Source of the DNA: Chromera velia
Taxonomy: Eukaryota > Sar > Chromeraceae
Reading direction: 5' to 3'
DNA length: 27,112 bases
Assembly: GCA_018398765.1 (NCBI GenBank)
Contig: JAHBMJ010001703.1
Coordinates: forward strand, 1-27,112
Below the pieces are notes generated by a model, which did not search any database, was not told the DNA's origin, and worked only from the letters and a program-made list of their open reading frames with translations. Shown here in pieces: positions 1 through 11,585 of the stretch; the stretch's first letter is position 1; every line of letters begins with the position of its first letter. Position numbers and translations under genes: made by a program.

Positions 1-114
1 CCCCCTTCTGAATCCCCCCCCCACCGTTGAAAGCCACGCCTTCCCACTCGTTCCCGTCTCCTCCTCGTGCCCCCCTCAACCGCTCCCCCTTCCACCACAC
101 CCCATCGCTCACAG

Positions 115-3100
115 TCCATTCTCCCTCTCACTGGAGGGGACCGTGGGGAAGTCCACTGCCCTATTGGCAGGAGGTGCGGGGGCCTTGCTGGACTCGCCGG
201 CAAGGTCTGACGTTTGTGCAGCGACACTTGCGACTTGTGCAGCGAAGGCGACCAGCAGTCTCAGTCCGGTCGCGGGAGGTGCCCTCCTCTTTGGTGCTAA
301 ATGGGCATACACAAAGGTGAAAAACTCATATATTCGTCTCGGTGCGAGTTGGTTGCAAGACTGGAAGGAGAGGCAGGAGATGGAGCCCATGCCGCAGCAG
401 CAGGCCCCCCCCCCTCCGGGACCTCCGCCGGGAGGGCCTCCGCCGGGACTTCCCCCTCCCCCAAACGGCCCTCCCCATCCCCCTTCCAATGTGAGTGAGT
501 GAGTCCTCAATTCATGATCACGTCTTTGAATCTGAAAACGTTTCTTGTGTTTCTCTGATATGTTCTACTCGGTGCTTGATGACTGCATCATGCAGCTGGA
601 TTCTATTCTTTTAGTTCCCAGTCAATGCGAATTTCCCCAACTATTTCAGGTTTGCTATGACATTGTTTGCATTGCAAAGTTTTTTTGTGTGTATGCGTAT
701 CTTGCTGTGTATGCTCCGATTGCCTCTACTGTACTGTTTCAGTCGTTGCATGTGAGCCGTTTGTCGTGGAACTCCATGAACCGTGAACAGGGCATATTGA
801 AACCTGAGAAGTTACTACTGTATACTGTGTCCCACTGTGTCGCGCGTCTGACTTAGGCGTCTGATCTTTCTCGCCCGCCGGCTTTGAACGTGTCTGGCCC
901 CGGTTCTGCTCAGAAGTCTGTCGGTCTGCCCACCAACTGTTCACCCTCGTTTCTCCCCTCGAACCCTCCCCTTCTTTGGTTCCTCTGCAGGGAGGATTTG
1001 AATTCGCGTCGGGAGTCCCAGAGGGTGAAAACCCCGGGAAGGCGGGACGAGCAGCTAAGAACGGCGCAGTAAGTTTAAGTCAAAGTGTGTGACTATGAAG
1101 AAAGCGACTGCTGCACAACAGATTCAGCCTGCAGCCTCACTTTGAATCACCATCGCGAACGCACGAATTCTTTCCTTCTCTCTTTTTTTCTTTCTTCTTT
1201 TCTTTCTTCTTTTTTTTCTTTCTCTCTTTTTTTCTTTCTTTCTTTCTTTCCTTCTTTTTTCTTTCTTTCCTTCTTTTTTTCTTTCTTTCTTTCTTTTTTT
1301 GTTTCTCTCTTTCTTTCTAAGACTTTCTTTCTTTGCTTTTTTTCTTCCAGACAGACATGCACACAGAAAGACACGCATCCAGACAGACAGAAAGACAGGC
1401 AGACAGGCAAACAGGCAGACAGGCAGACAGATAGACAGTCAAGTGAGTCAGTCAGAGAGCCAGTCCGTCCGTCCGTCCGTCAGTCAGGCATACAGGCATA
1501 CAGGCAAACAAGCAGACAGGCAGACAGATAGACAGTCAAGTGAGTCAGTCAGAGAGCCAGTCCGTCCGTCCGTCCGTCAGTCAGGCATACAGGCATACAG
1601 GCAGGCAGGAAAAATGACTCTTCCTGCCTCTTTGCGAACCTGGTCCAGTTAACGCTGTGTTTCAATCCCCCACTTCTGTGCCACAGGACTGTCCGCTCGC
1701 TGAATTCTCTATCTTCCGCTTTACTCATGCAGCTTCAGAAGCTCGGGCTAAGCCGGAACTGTACCTCAAACACATCTACCGGGGTCCTCAAGACGTCTGC
1801 CGCTCACAAACAGGGCAACTTGAAGGTCAGTGTTAAACGCAACAACATACAAGAAAGGGCTCACTGTCCAGTCAGAATGCGCTCGAAAAGCAGTCAGAAT
1901 GAGCACGAAACCTTCATGTCTGAGCGATAAGAGCAACAGCAGCAATGCTGATCAGAATGGGAATGTCTCGGGTTACTTTGGACTGTCCATCCCGACTTTT
2001 GTGCTTCGACATTAGTATTCATGTATGGCACACGTGTTCCAGTTCCATCGTTCGGCAACGTTTGCACATTGATTGTACGCTGCTTTCTCAATCATGTCTC
2101 CTTATTTTCACCCCGGAAAAAGAGCAGAGCATGATCCGGTGTATTTTGGAAAGCTGCCTTTCATTGACGATCTCTTGGAAAGTGCTTTCCGTTCTGAGAT
2201 GTAGCTGCATGCAGGGGATGTGACTGCGTGTGCATGTGTGCGTGTGTGATTGTGCATGTACTGGTGGGCAACCCTGCCTGCCTGTGTATCTTTAATTCTC
2301 TATGTTTATTAATTTGTTGTACATGACCCTACGCTTGTTTGCAGGGTCCGAACTTGGAAAAACGCCGGAGAGAAGGAAATCGAGCAGACTCAATCACACC
2401 AGCAGGCGCCGAAGACGAACGTCAACAGGTGGGTCTCTTTTACTCTTGGCGGGTTTCGATCTCACACCCTATTTCTAGCGGTAAAACGACCGACTATGAC
2501 ATGCGCTTCTTGTAAGGCAGGTGGGTGTTACCGTGGGTTCTGCTCGGGACCGGACTGATCTGTTGCAGTTTCGGCTGCCATCGTTTTCGATGAGATCAGA
2601 TGGGAATTCTTGATGATGCTCCAACTGTCTGCCTTACACCTGGCCAGTCTGTAAACCCTTCTATCCTTGCGTGTTTGTTCGCTGACTCGTGTCACCATTC
2701 AGCAACTTGTCTGTGAGGCCGTCTGTCTGCTAAGCGTCTGCTGAGTGATGTCTCCTTCGGATTACTTGATTGCCAGCCTGCCAATCTGTCTGACGCTTTC
2801 CGACTTGTATCTGCTCTGCTTGATGCTTCAGTACTTCGTCTTTTGGCCTGTCAATCTGTCAATCGATTTCTGTTTGGAGTCCTCTTCAGTTGTTCGTCTT
2901 TCGGGCTGGCAGTCTTTCGGCCGATTGTTGACTTGGTGGCATGTTCATTGACTCACACACGCAGGGAGTGCTGTCTGCTGAGAGCTCAGTTGTGAATTCA
3001 TAGAATGACTGAGCGGTGTGTAGACAGCATAGATGAAGGGCTTACAGAAGTGCTCAGTGGAGGGTCCAGGTCCCTCGGGACTTTCTGGCTCTCGGACGCT

Positions 3101-3695
3101 GCATAGTCGATTCAAAAAGAGAAGATATGGGTAATTCTTCGTTGGTATCCTCTTCACTCGACGTGAGGAATCATCGGTTGTTATCAGTCAAAATGGTTCG
3201 CTTCCAGTCCTCTCCTTCTGTTTAATTCCCACCTCTCTCTGTCTTGCGCGCAGAGTCAGCAGAGACGCGCCAGGTGCAAAGCCAGCGAAACAGCCGAAGT
3301 GAAAAAGGCACCGGTGAGCCTTCCTACTTTTCCATTTCTTTTTTCCTGGTTCTACTGTGTCAGTCATGCAGTCATACGTCCGTCCCTCTCCCCGCTGCTC
3401 TTTTGCGTTGAGTGCACAATTGCAATCTCTCTTGCTTTCTAAATTGGGCGAGGGGGATTCGCCATTCGCATATAAAAACCGTAATCTCTTCAGTTGTCTC
3501 TTCAATCTTGCCTTTTTGCCTGAAAGAGGGGACTGGAAGAAGACCACGCCCTTCACTCCTTATTTGTCTGTTTGTTGATTTTTGTTGTATCTCTTTTTGT
3601 CTTCTTATTGCTTTTTACTTTGTCTTATTTAGCATAAATTGCCGATATCATTTACCTGTCCTGTACGTCCGAACATGTCACGCAGATAGGCATGA

Positions 3696-3726
<31 letters not shown>

Positions 3727-4136
3727 CACAGAGACACAGCGAGAGAAAGGGACACTGTGACAAATAGGCAGACAAACAGACAGGCAAACCAGCAGACTGA
3801 GACAGACAGTGTGAAACATAGATGTGCATGAAAAGATGGACACACGGTAAGACAGCTACGTGGATCTGCAAAAGTGTCAAGGTCCGACGTAACATGTCAA
3901 GGCGTGCATGAGGTCTAAGTCATTGGCTTCAAAGCCTTTCATGTCAAGAGTTAGACGTCATATTTGGCCCAGAAGCCTGTTTTTGTGTGCACGAGGGAAT
4001 GTCACGCCGTTTTTCCCCCTTGGTGCTTTATAGCCTGCAGTCAATCAACCCTCTGGAGTCCGAGTCCGAGGAGATTAAGTCCGAGTCTACATGCAACATA
4101 GGGGACGCATTCGGCATCTTGCACGTTCTTCAGTGA
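115..4136 (+). CDS. Unrecognised multi-exon gene, 3' part (5' end outside window or unresolved)
   Basis: Proposed exons are 115-490, 991-1068, 1733-1825, 2345-2428, 3254-3313 and 4041-4136, ending at TGA 4134-4136. All five internal introns are phase 0 with GT..AG ends, and the frame stays open throughout; this is the main evidence. The first exon has no in-frame ATG, so it is probably internal. Its acceptor is uncertain (CAG at 112-114, or GAG at 134-136, which would give phase 0). The visible protein is about 260 residues. It starts with an Ala/Gly/Leu-rich stretch that could be a weak membrane or amphipathic segment (LAGGAGALL; SPVAGGALLFGAKWAY). A Gln/Pro/Gly tract (PPPPGPPPGGPPPG) follows, then charged, low-complexity exons (EKRRREGNRAD; ESESEEIKSES). 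No known domain is visible, and the charged tail looks disordered. I do not assign a function. The small exons could be over-called, but five consecutive phase-compatible junctions are unlikely by chance. Confidence 0.5.
1170..1350 (+). repeat. Polypyrimidine (TTTC)n tract within an intron
   Basis: An almost pure C/T stretch of TTTC/CTTT units lies in the intron 1069-1732 of the first gene. Apparent long ORFs here (Ser/Phe/Leu on one strand, Lys/Glu/Arg on the other) are products of the repeat and are not coding. Confidence 0.9.
1360..1613 (+). repeat. CAGA/GTCC repeat with a 97-bp tandem duplication
   Basis: Tetranucleotide-like ACAG and GTCC units end in two nearly identical copies of a 97-bp unit. 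Copy 1 is about 1415-1511 and copy 2 runs from 1512 to about 1605; both start GCAGACAGGCAGACAGATAG. About 90 bases match without a visible difference before the copies diverge. The repeat lies in the same intron as the TTTC tract, so it is not coding. Confidence 0.85.
3697..3722 (+). repeat. (GA)n microsatellite
   Basis: About 13 GA units lie in the last intron of the first gene (3314-4040). They are followed by a degenerate GACAGA/CAAACA tract to about 3810. Confidence 0.9.
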
Positions 4137-4700
4137 GAAGATCGGGATGCAAAGAAAGGAGACAGATCTACATGGTTCTCCATACAAACAGACTTTGAAG
4201 TCAAGAACTTCAGAAATCTCTTGTGGGAAAAAGGTTTTTCAGCAGAGCATCCACACATACATAGAAACAGGCTTCGAAGCAAAAAACTGCATGTAGAAAC
4301 AGGCTTCGAAGCAAAAAACTGCATTTATGCAACCTCATACAACCCTGATCCTCACATCAGACCTCACAAGTGTCTCGACTCTGCCTGTCAGCTGGAACTT
4401 CAGCCTGTCCGTCTTCCCGTCTGTCCATCTTTTCATCCAAATCTCTTCGTCTGTTTTGACCATGCTGTCTGTCTCTTTTTTTGCCGGGAAATTTGCCCTT
4501 GACTGGTCTCTCTGCAAGTCTCCCCATTTTCCTGCATTTTCCTGTCTGTGTGTTTATCTGGTGTGAACTCTTTCTACATCCATAACACACGGTCTCAAAT
4601 GCGCGCAAAACTTGGCATCATACAATTTGTCTGCTGGTCTTTTGTTCTTTTTGCCTATTTCCCATGCACATCTATCTCTGCATCAGCTTTCCTCTCCGAG
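4137..4700. other. Intergenic stretch after the first gene, with a 32-bp tandem duplication
   Basis: No convincing gene is visible. Positions 4262-4293 and 4294-4325 are two copies of one 32-bp unit differing only at the last base; each contains the palindrome GCTTCGAAGC. The rest is unique sequence probably including the 3' UTR of the upstream gene. Short ORFs on both strands have neither splice-site support nor recognisable domains. Confidence 0.6.
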
Positions 4701-4701
4701 C

Positions 4702-4990
4702 CTCTGTGTCAGTGTCAGTGTATCTGTGTGTCTGTGTGTCTGTGTGTCTGTGTGTCTGTGTATCTGTGTATCTGTGTGTCTGTGTATCTGTGTGTCTGTG
4801 TATCTGTGTGTCTGTGTGTCTGTGTGTCTGTGTATCTGTGTGTCTGTGTGTCTGTGTGTCTGTGTGTCAGTGTGTCAGTGTATGTGTGTGTGTGTATGTG
4901 ATGTCTGTGTGATGCCTGTGTGGTGTCTGTGTGATGTCTGTGTGATGTGAGTGGATGTCAGTGTGTCTGTCTGTTTGTCTGTTTGTCTGT

Positions 4991-5033
<43 letters not shown>

Positions 5034-5065
5034 TCTGTCTGTCTGTCTGTCTGTGTGTGTGAGAG
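4702..5065 (+). repeat. GT-rich minisatellite (TGTGTCTG/TGTATCTG units)
   Basis: Dozens of TGTGTCTG and TGTATCTG units (4720-4880) are followed by TGTGTGATGTC-type units (4890-4945). Then come GTCTGTTT units, a (GT)n run near 5000-5030, a (GTCT)n run near 5034-5054 and a short (GA)n. The Cys/Val/Ser/Leu ORFs across all three forward frames are repeat products. Confidence 0.95.
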
Positions 5066-5129
5066 AGAGAGAGTCAATGTACCACGACCTAGTCTTTCAG
5101 AGTCTTCCTGCGTTTGTCTCTCTACATAA

Positions 5130-6250
5130 GTATATTCATACATTTATATCATGAGGTGTGTCTACGTCCGCGCCTATAATTTAAATTGTTCCGATATAAA
5201 TGTTCAAAAGTTTGTTCATAGTTACTTATGATACTTAGTGTTTGGTTCGCTTGGCACTGAGCTTGGCACCTTTTCTTTGTACTACAAATAATTCAATCGA
5301 TTTAAAGCCGGTGCCTCCAATTGGATTGATTAATTGATTGATTGAAAAATGCTAGGAAAAATGCTAAAACCGAGATGTTCTCTAGGATGTTCTAAATCAT
5401 TTTTATTTGTATATTCAAATTTATATTATTTTCAAAGTTGCTTAGTATGTTGGCATAATGTTTAGCTGCTTTAGCATAATGTTGCTAGGTTTAGCTAGGT
5501 TTAATTTGCAGCACTTTCTTTATTTTTTATTTATAAGTTACAAGGATGTTCTATTGAGCTACATTTAGCTAGATTTACTAGTAAATTTACTGTTTCTCGT
5601 GAAACAAAGTGTGCCAATCACGTTTCTAAGCTTTATTTGATCATATTTTATTTAAAACAATTTTTAAGAATATTTTAAGATTTGAAGATATTTTTAGATT
5701 AACTATGATCAACTGGTCTTTTACTGATCAGCGGTTGCGTTAAAAAGGTGAGTGCTTTAAAATGTTTCACTAACAATATCGAAGGTACCCGAGTGTCTGC
5801 ACTATAATGTCTCAATACGATTTTTTTTTAATTTATTTAGAATATTCATATATGGGGACGCGGCATGTATAATAAAACTCTTGATCATCATTTGGAATAT
5901 TCCGTTACCCTATGTCACCCCCCTAACCTTCCGTACAACGTAGTACAACGTTATGCCTATACATGCGTGGACCAAACTTTAAGGTACTTTGAGGCCCCGC
6001 TGCCAGTGGCTGAGAGTCCCTGACCATTTTAATTAACATGGGGGGGGCCTTCCGTAGTATCCGTACGAGTCTCTAGAAAAAATGAGAAAAAATGTTGCAC
6101 CATTAGCGGAAAGTCGCGCATTTGAGTAAAGAAGCCGAAGTTTCTTATTGCCACTGAGCCGATCCGCTCTCCCATGCAGACTTACTTCCGCGCGCAGGCC
6201 GCGCGATCTGACTTGTTTATTTTATTTAAAGAATTAAGAATCGATCCGCT
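5130..6250. other. AT-rich intergenic block
   Basis: Base composition drops sharply to AT-rich just after the GT minisatellite and returns to mixed composition near 6000-6250. The block contains ATTGATTG-type words near 5325-5345 and repeated GCATAATGTT and TAGCTAGGTTTA words near 5450-5510. GTACAACGTAGTACAACGTT occurs near 5932-5952. No ORF of any length or domain is visible. It separates the first gene from the J-like gene and may be ordinary intergenic DNA or a decayed element. Confidence 0.6.
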
Positions 6251-6507
6251 GCATGTGCGGGAGACGGAGGATCAGACTGAGTCTTACCCCAGCCGGGCAA
6301 CCTCGCCAAATTAAAGCCATGGGGGGGGGGTTGAGTCTTGACAGATTTGCGTAAGGATGCGTTCGGAAAAGGGGGCAGCGTATGACTTAAAAGTTCCGGA
6401 GGGGAGTGGTCTTCAGCCAGGCCGGATAGATACACCCCTATCGCGGCGACAATTGATGAAATGCGTCAAGGTGTGCGTCTCTTTGTCCTTTTTCTTTCAG
6501 CGAAAAG

Positions 6508-9249
6508 ATGATGATGGACCAATTGCTCTTCCATACTGCCATCGGGGCAGTGGCGATTCGGTGTACCCTGCACTACGTGACGAAACCTCTGTATGGTGGG
6601 CCGCGGTGACTGCAGGGAGGCAGATCTTCATCAGCTGTCCGTCTCACACAACGTGTGTCTCCCTGTTTGCAGCATACTCCCTGTGTTTCGCAATTGTGAG
6701 TGTCCTGGTATACTTTGAGGTCAGTCGCAGCTTCTTCTTTGGGCTCGGCGTCTTGTGAATTAGTCGTTCCTTTCCGTTTTCTTTCGCGGCCTCGACACGT
6801 CATGCCAGGTTCACTTGGTTTCTGGCACCAACCAACTCCATGTCTAGACGGGTGTTGCATGACCGTTGACGTCGTGCAGGTCCAACGACCGCAGCCGAAT
6901 TTCTATGACGTTCTCGGGGTGAAGATTGGGAGCGACGTGGAGGTGATCGGAACAGCATTCAAAGCTTACTCGGAGGCCTACAACCCGGTCTGTCTGCATG
7001 TCCCTGTGCGTGAGCATGTGCAGGGGTTGCATAATGGGTGGTCATGATGCTTGAGTGCGTTCTTTCTGTGGCTTGCGGCGACACCTTCTCAGAATGATTG
7101 TATCATCTTTGGGTGTTCGAACATCTTTTCATATTCCTGCTCAATGCCTCCATGCTGTGAACATGCAATGCCATGGTTGTATATAATGAATCCCAAATGG
7201 TCCGTCACGGTGCAGGAAGAGAATCCTGAAGCGACCCCGGAAGACGTCGAGTCCTTTGCTAACGTCAAGAAGGTCAGTGCATGGGTGAGCGGATTGCCGG
7301 GCTGCTTCGTTACTCTATAGTTTTGCTTTCTCTTTCAATTCCAGCCGAAGGCCCAAGGGCGCAAGCACCGCCATTCGTTCCCGGTGCTTTATATTGAGTC
7401 GATTATTTGCTACTTCTCGTCAGACTCGCTCATTCTTCAATACATGCAGCTTTTTTGATTTCTACGGCAACTCTCTGCTGTTTTTTCTGTTATTTTTTCC
7501 CCTTTGCCTTCATTTACGGAATACGTGCTCCCTCTCCCTGCCAACCCCCTTCTGTCGCTTTCTTCCCGACTGCTTTCTTTGTTTTGTCAACACTCTCTTC
7601 ATTCTTTTGACTGCCACCCGTTACCCTGTCTTCCTGACTAGTGAGCAAAGGACAGGAAGTAACGACTCGACGACCGAGCACAGAAACGAGGTAGAAAGAG
7701 ACATGTATGCATTTATGGCATGCAGGGATATGACACGCTGATGAGCGAAACAAAGAGAAGCAACTACCACCGATTCGGCGACTACTCTCACAGTACGCGA
7801 GTGACCGGCCAATTTGATTGATTTCATTCATTGATTTGCTGTGGTGATGCCCTCCTTCGGCTACTGCTTTGCGGATATCGATCACTTTTTGGAAAGCTAC
7901 GTCCACCCAACTTCTCCACAGTATTACCTCTCTCAATCTACCCTTTTTTTGCTAGCTTTCTCTCTCTTCGGCCCATTGTATGTCATCGTGCATTTCGCTG
8001 TCTGCGTGTGCACCCACAATGCGTGCATGGACCCACAAGTGCTTGCATGCAGGCGAGGTTGACACGGAGAGTCAAATGATGATCGTGCTGCTGTCCATCG
8101 TCACCTACGTGCTCCTCTTTATTGCCGCACTTCTCTTCACTTACCCAAAAAAGTACCACATGGCAAGACAGGTCTGTCCCGCTTTGCCGACATTCAAGAG
8201 AGGCGGAAATTAGGACGGAAGCATCTCATCCAACAAGGCAGCAGGTGGAAGAATGAAGTTTGGAAAATCGGAATCAAATTGAGTTTCCCTATCGGCCTGT
8301 CCGTGTAGGAACAGCGAGAAAGGAGAAACTTTGATCTCGACACCGACGTGCCTACAGTCCGTTCTACACCCCTCCCGGCGCTCCTCCTGTGCACTTTTTG
8401 TTTCCGTTGTGTTCCCCCCTGCCCCTCCCCTCTCTCACACACAGACACCCTCGCACCCATTCATTCACTGACGCACGCACGCATGCGCACACACAGTCGC
8501 TCTCACTCAGACACATGCACTCACACACCCTCATGCATGCACAGAGGCCATCTTTTGATGTATCCGGATTCACCTTTCGCCACCTGTCCGTGCAGCTCAG
8601 TGCATTCTACCTGGCGACTGCCTTCTATTGCGAGCTGACCTTCCGGATTTTCGACATAAACATGAACAAAGAGAGGACGCTAAGCATTTTCACACCAGTG
8701 CGGAATGAGTATCTTCCCTTCGAGATACTGGTCGTTCGATCAGGTCACGGTAGGGGCTGCCTGTGGTCAGTCTCTCTCGCCCCTTCCCACTCTCCCTCCT
8801 GTGCCTGCATCAGTGATGTTAGTGGGGCTGTGCATGAAGAGCTGCATATCGAACCAAGGCCGTGCATGAATAACGTGGTGGGTGCTCGCGGACGGACGGT
8901 GGACAGTGGGGACAGGTCGATCTTTGAACAGCAAGGCATTTGCTCATGGTACCTGCATGCAAGGGGGTGAGAAGGAGGGGAAACATGATGAAACAAGAAT
9001 TCTTGTAAGAACGAAGCAGACGTTCTTGCTGCTTTGAATTTCTCCGCGAACCCAAGTTGTCCTCGATCCCACCTTTCTGCCTGTACGGCTGCAGTTGATA
9101 CGTCGATTGTTTCCCACGGCCCTCTGTCGATGTTGGCTGCGGCCTACTGGTTTGACGACGCCGAAGAGACTCAGTGGACACTCTTGAAGGGCACTTGGAT
9201 AATGAACAAGGTGATCGTCGCGAGGCTAGGCATAGATCTTAATAGATAA
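6508..9249 (+). CDS. Multi-pass membrane protein with a J-like domain lacking HPD
   Basis: Proposed exons are 6508-6595, 6673-6719, 6880-6987, 7216-7272, 7726-7800, 7922-7999, 8058-8171, 8596-8743 and 9095-9249, giving 289 residues and a TAA stop at 9247-9249. ATG 6508 starts an MMMDQ peptide. Hydrophobic segments lie near residues 6-24, 30-44, 128-150, 158-181 and 190-208. Between the second and third, about residues 50-121, is a J-like fold: FYDVLGV at the helix I position, AFKAYSEAYNP for helix II, a Glu/Pro loop, then ESFANVKKGYDTLMSE and KRSNYHRFGD for helices III-IV. The HPD triad that stimulates Hsp70 is replaced by an Asn-Pro-Glu segment, so it is J-like rather than a canonical DnaJ. 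The layout loosely recalls Sec63-type ER proteins, but I cannot place it in that family. Weak points are the short 7922 and 8058 exons, an alternative acceptor at 8544 that would add RPSFDVSGFTFRHLSVQ in frame, and the C-terminus, where a GT at 9211 could be a donor to an unseen exon. Confidence 0.62.
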
Positions 9250-10016
9250 AACCTAGTAGTTCATTATCGTTATTTTTTTTTTCGTTTTAGAGTGGATCGT
9301 AGTCATTATATTATTATTACCATTATTATATTGTCTAGACTATTGAAATAGTTGCGTGTCCCGCAGTGTTCCGGCGGTATCCGTCGGACTCCCCTGGTCT
9401 ATTTTTCGACGCCCTTCAATCATGTATATCAAAGATACTTGGAACGCAGGCGTTGCCATGCACGTTACGGGTAATGTGTAACAGCAACCCGGACTTAGTA
9501 TCCGACCTACTCGGACCTGCCCGTCTTGTTAGGGCCGTCTTGTTAGGGCATAACAAGCCCCTCCAAAAACGATTAACACTCCTACCCTAATTGATTGATT
9601 GATTGCCCTAATTAACCTGGAAGCACTTTAAAAACACTTTTAGGTATATACCTAGGTTTTATAGCGGTATGAAGAAATATAACTGTAGCTTTCTAGCTAA
9701 CTCTTAGCTTGAATTATGAATCGGTGATAATCGGTGATTACTGTTGTTTTGACAAGTGATAATCAGTGATATGGACTATGATAGACCACTTTCATGAGTA
9801 TGATAGACTATGAGTTTCATACAGCTTTCAAAATTATTCAATCTCAGTTTATTTTTCAGTCTTTATGAAGTTGATGACGTTTTTCTGCAGTTCTTCTGTG
9901 AAGTTATCAAGTTTTTGTATCAGGTTTAACTGTGATTCAATGCAATTGGTTGGATCAAGTGATAGTTAGAGTCTGAATCCACTGTCTGATGGAGTCTGCA
10001 AACCTTACAACTTCTT
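9250..10016. other. AT-rich intergenic block with a short hairpin
   Basis: AT-rich DNA begins at the end of the J-like gene. It holds a T/ATT-rich run near 9270-9330 and a 14-bp direct repeat CGTCTTGTTAGGGC at 9522 and 9536. A perfect 7-bp inverted repeat lies at 9539-9557 (CTTGTTA / TAACAAG, 5-base loop). An (ATTG)n run lies near 9588-9604. No gene is visible. Confidence 0.6.
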
Positions 10017-10906
10017 TTAAGTCTCCAACGCATGCCCGACTAGGACCTGCCGTGTCACCGCATGCCTGTATGCAACATACATGCATACACTTCTGCTCAG
10101 ACATAGCCCGACCAGGTCAACACGTGCACAATATACACCAACCAAAAGACACCAAAAGGCATTATAAAGGCATCCATTCAGTGCTTTAGATTCCTTTAGT
10201 ATCAGAGGAAAGTCTTTTGTAAGCAAGAAACTGTAACAGTTCTAAAATTGCTTGAATGCGCAGCTTTGGTCTGTCTTTGAGGAATCCTCCACAGAGGATC
10301 GGGGTAGGTAGATTTCCGACATTTTGCATAACCGTTACGATGCTGGAGATGTTACCTTCTCTTGGTTTCTTCAGGCTCTCTGAAAAGCGGGCTTCCAATG
10401 GATGGGGGGGGAGGCAGGTTCGAAGAGTCAGCAGAGGTTGTAGCTGGCTTCTGCCCTATTACGTCTCACCTCAGTACATCTTGAGTCACAGCGTTTACAG
10501 AGGTATGTGAGTCAGCACGCTTTTTTTTTTGCGAAACAATCGCTTGAAATAAAGGAAATAAACTTAAATACGTTGCAGCCGAAAGACAGGCATTCACTCT
10601 ACTGTTTAACCATATTGTCGTCCCTCCGTTTCTCCATTAGCGGGCATGTGGGGCTGCATAGGGAATTCAGACTTTTCAAAATGTTAGTTAAAATGAGCCT
10701 TGACCACCGGGGCATGGGTAGACGGTGTTACCGGGTGTTGCATGAACGCAGAACGTACTGTTGCTTATGTAATAGCCTTCCTATATCTGCCCGGGGGAGT
10801 TTGAAAGCAATCAAAGCCAACATAGATCAGCTTGGAGAACTTTTTGTAGGGCGGCACCTTCCTTACGTTTGGTCATTAGCACTCTTTTTACATTGAGTGT
10901 TTGCAG

Positions 10907-11585
10907 GCATGATGCGCCCCTCCTCAAATGGGGAAAAGACTATGCGCCGCTTAGAACCGACAAAGGAGTTCAAGAACTCTCTTCTCCCTTCCCTTTCTGG
11001 TGCTACACGGGTCCTGTAGGTGGGTATATCCTGCTTTCTCTCTATCTATTTTCTTTGTTTGTTTGTTTTTTTCGTTCGTTCGTTTGTTCGTTCGTTCTGT
11101 CTGTTTGTCTTTCTTTTTTTTTCTTTTCTCTCTCCCTCTCCCTCTCCCCCAGGCTCTTTATCTCTGTCTCCCTCTGTGGTGGTGTTAGTCACACATTGTT
11201 CTTCTTTAGATTTTTCTCCTTCCCCTGCCCTCCGTTGTCCCCTCAAATTCAAATTGAGACGCTTTGCCCTTCTTAAAGGCTTTTTTGAAGCCTCCATTTG
11301 CTTGTTCCTTCCCTGTAAACCGGTAAAGGGGTTTCGCAGAGTTTTATTCCCTCCCTGGGGCTGTAGGCCAACTGTCTGCAGGAGAAAAGACCATCTGGGG
11401 GTTTTGGACCCCCGAAAAGAGCGTAGATGCTTTTCACCCAGGCAGAGCTGCTTGGGACGTATCCAGTGAAGATCGATCAGGTCCAGAGTTGGAAAAAAAG
11501 AAAACTCCTCTTTTGTATAAAGGTGAATGAATGCGGTTCTCTACTTCCAATTCTAGCCACCTTTTTGCTGGATGCTTGCTCTTAA
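10907..11585 (+). CDS. Weak candidate spliced ORF, unrecognised
   Basis: Three segments join in frame across GT..AG sites: 10907-11019 (after TTTGCAG, ending before GTGGGT), 11382-11522 (after CTGCAG) and 11557-11585, ending in TAA. The product includes HDAPLLKWGKDYAPLR, FPFWCYTGPVGEKTIWGFW and TPEKSVDAFHPGRAAWDVSS, which look more protein-like than random translation. No start exon was found. Upstream sequence (10680-10890) shows protein-like stretches in two different frames, which suggests decay. The last intron would be only 34 nt. I recognise no domain. This could be part of a degenerate gene or mobile element, or a chance alignment of splice sites. Confidence 0.2.

Noticed and set aside
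131-160. Possible P-loop (GTVGKST) in the first gene
   Set aside because: The spacing is G-x-x-G-K rather than G-x4-G-K-S/T, and neither a Walker B motif nor an NTPase fold follows.
1085-1652. Long ORFs of Ser/Phe/Leu or Arg/Gln/Thr composition
   Set aside because: They are translations of TTTC and CAGA repeats inside an intron; all frames and both strands stay open for the same reason.
4548-5154. Cys/Val/Ser/Leu-rich ORFs that look like cysteine-rich proteins
   Set aside because: Three overlapping frames give the same composition because the DNA is a GT minisatellite.
8348-8560. Tandem His/Thr/Ser ORFs and the CACACA-rich stretch between J-like exons
   Set aside because: A low-complexity intronic CA-rich tract; the in-frame extension from 8545 is mentioned only as an alternative acceptor.
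10186-10398. Reverse-strand 70-codon ORF with protein-like sequence (PTPILCGGFLKDRPKLRIQ)
   Set aside because: It lacks an ATG at the proposed start, has no partner exons and no recognisable family; it may belong with the decayed sequence nearby but cannot be supported.
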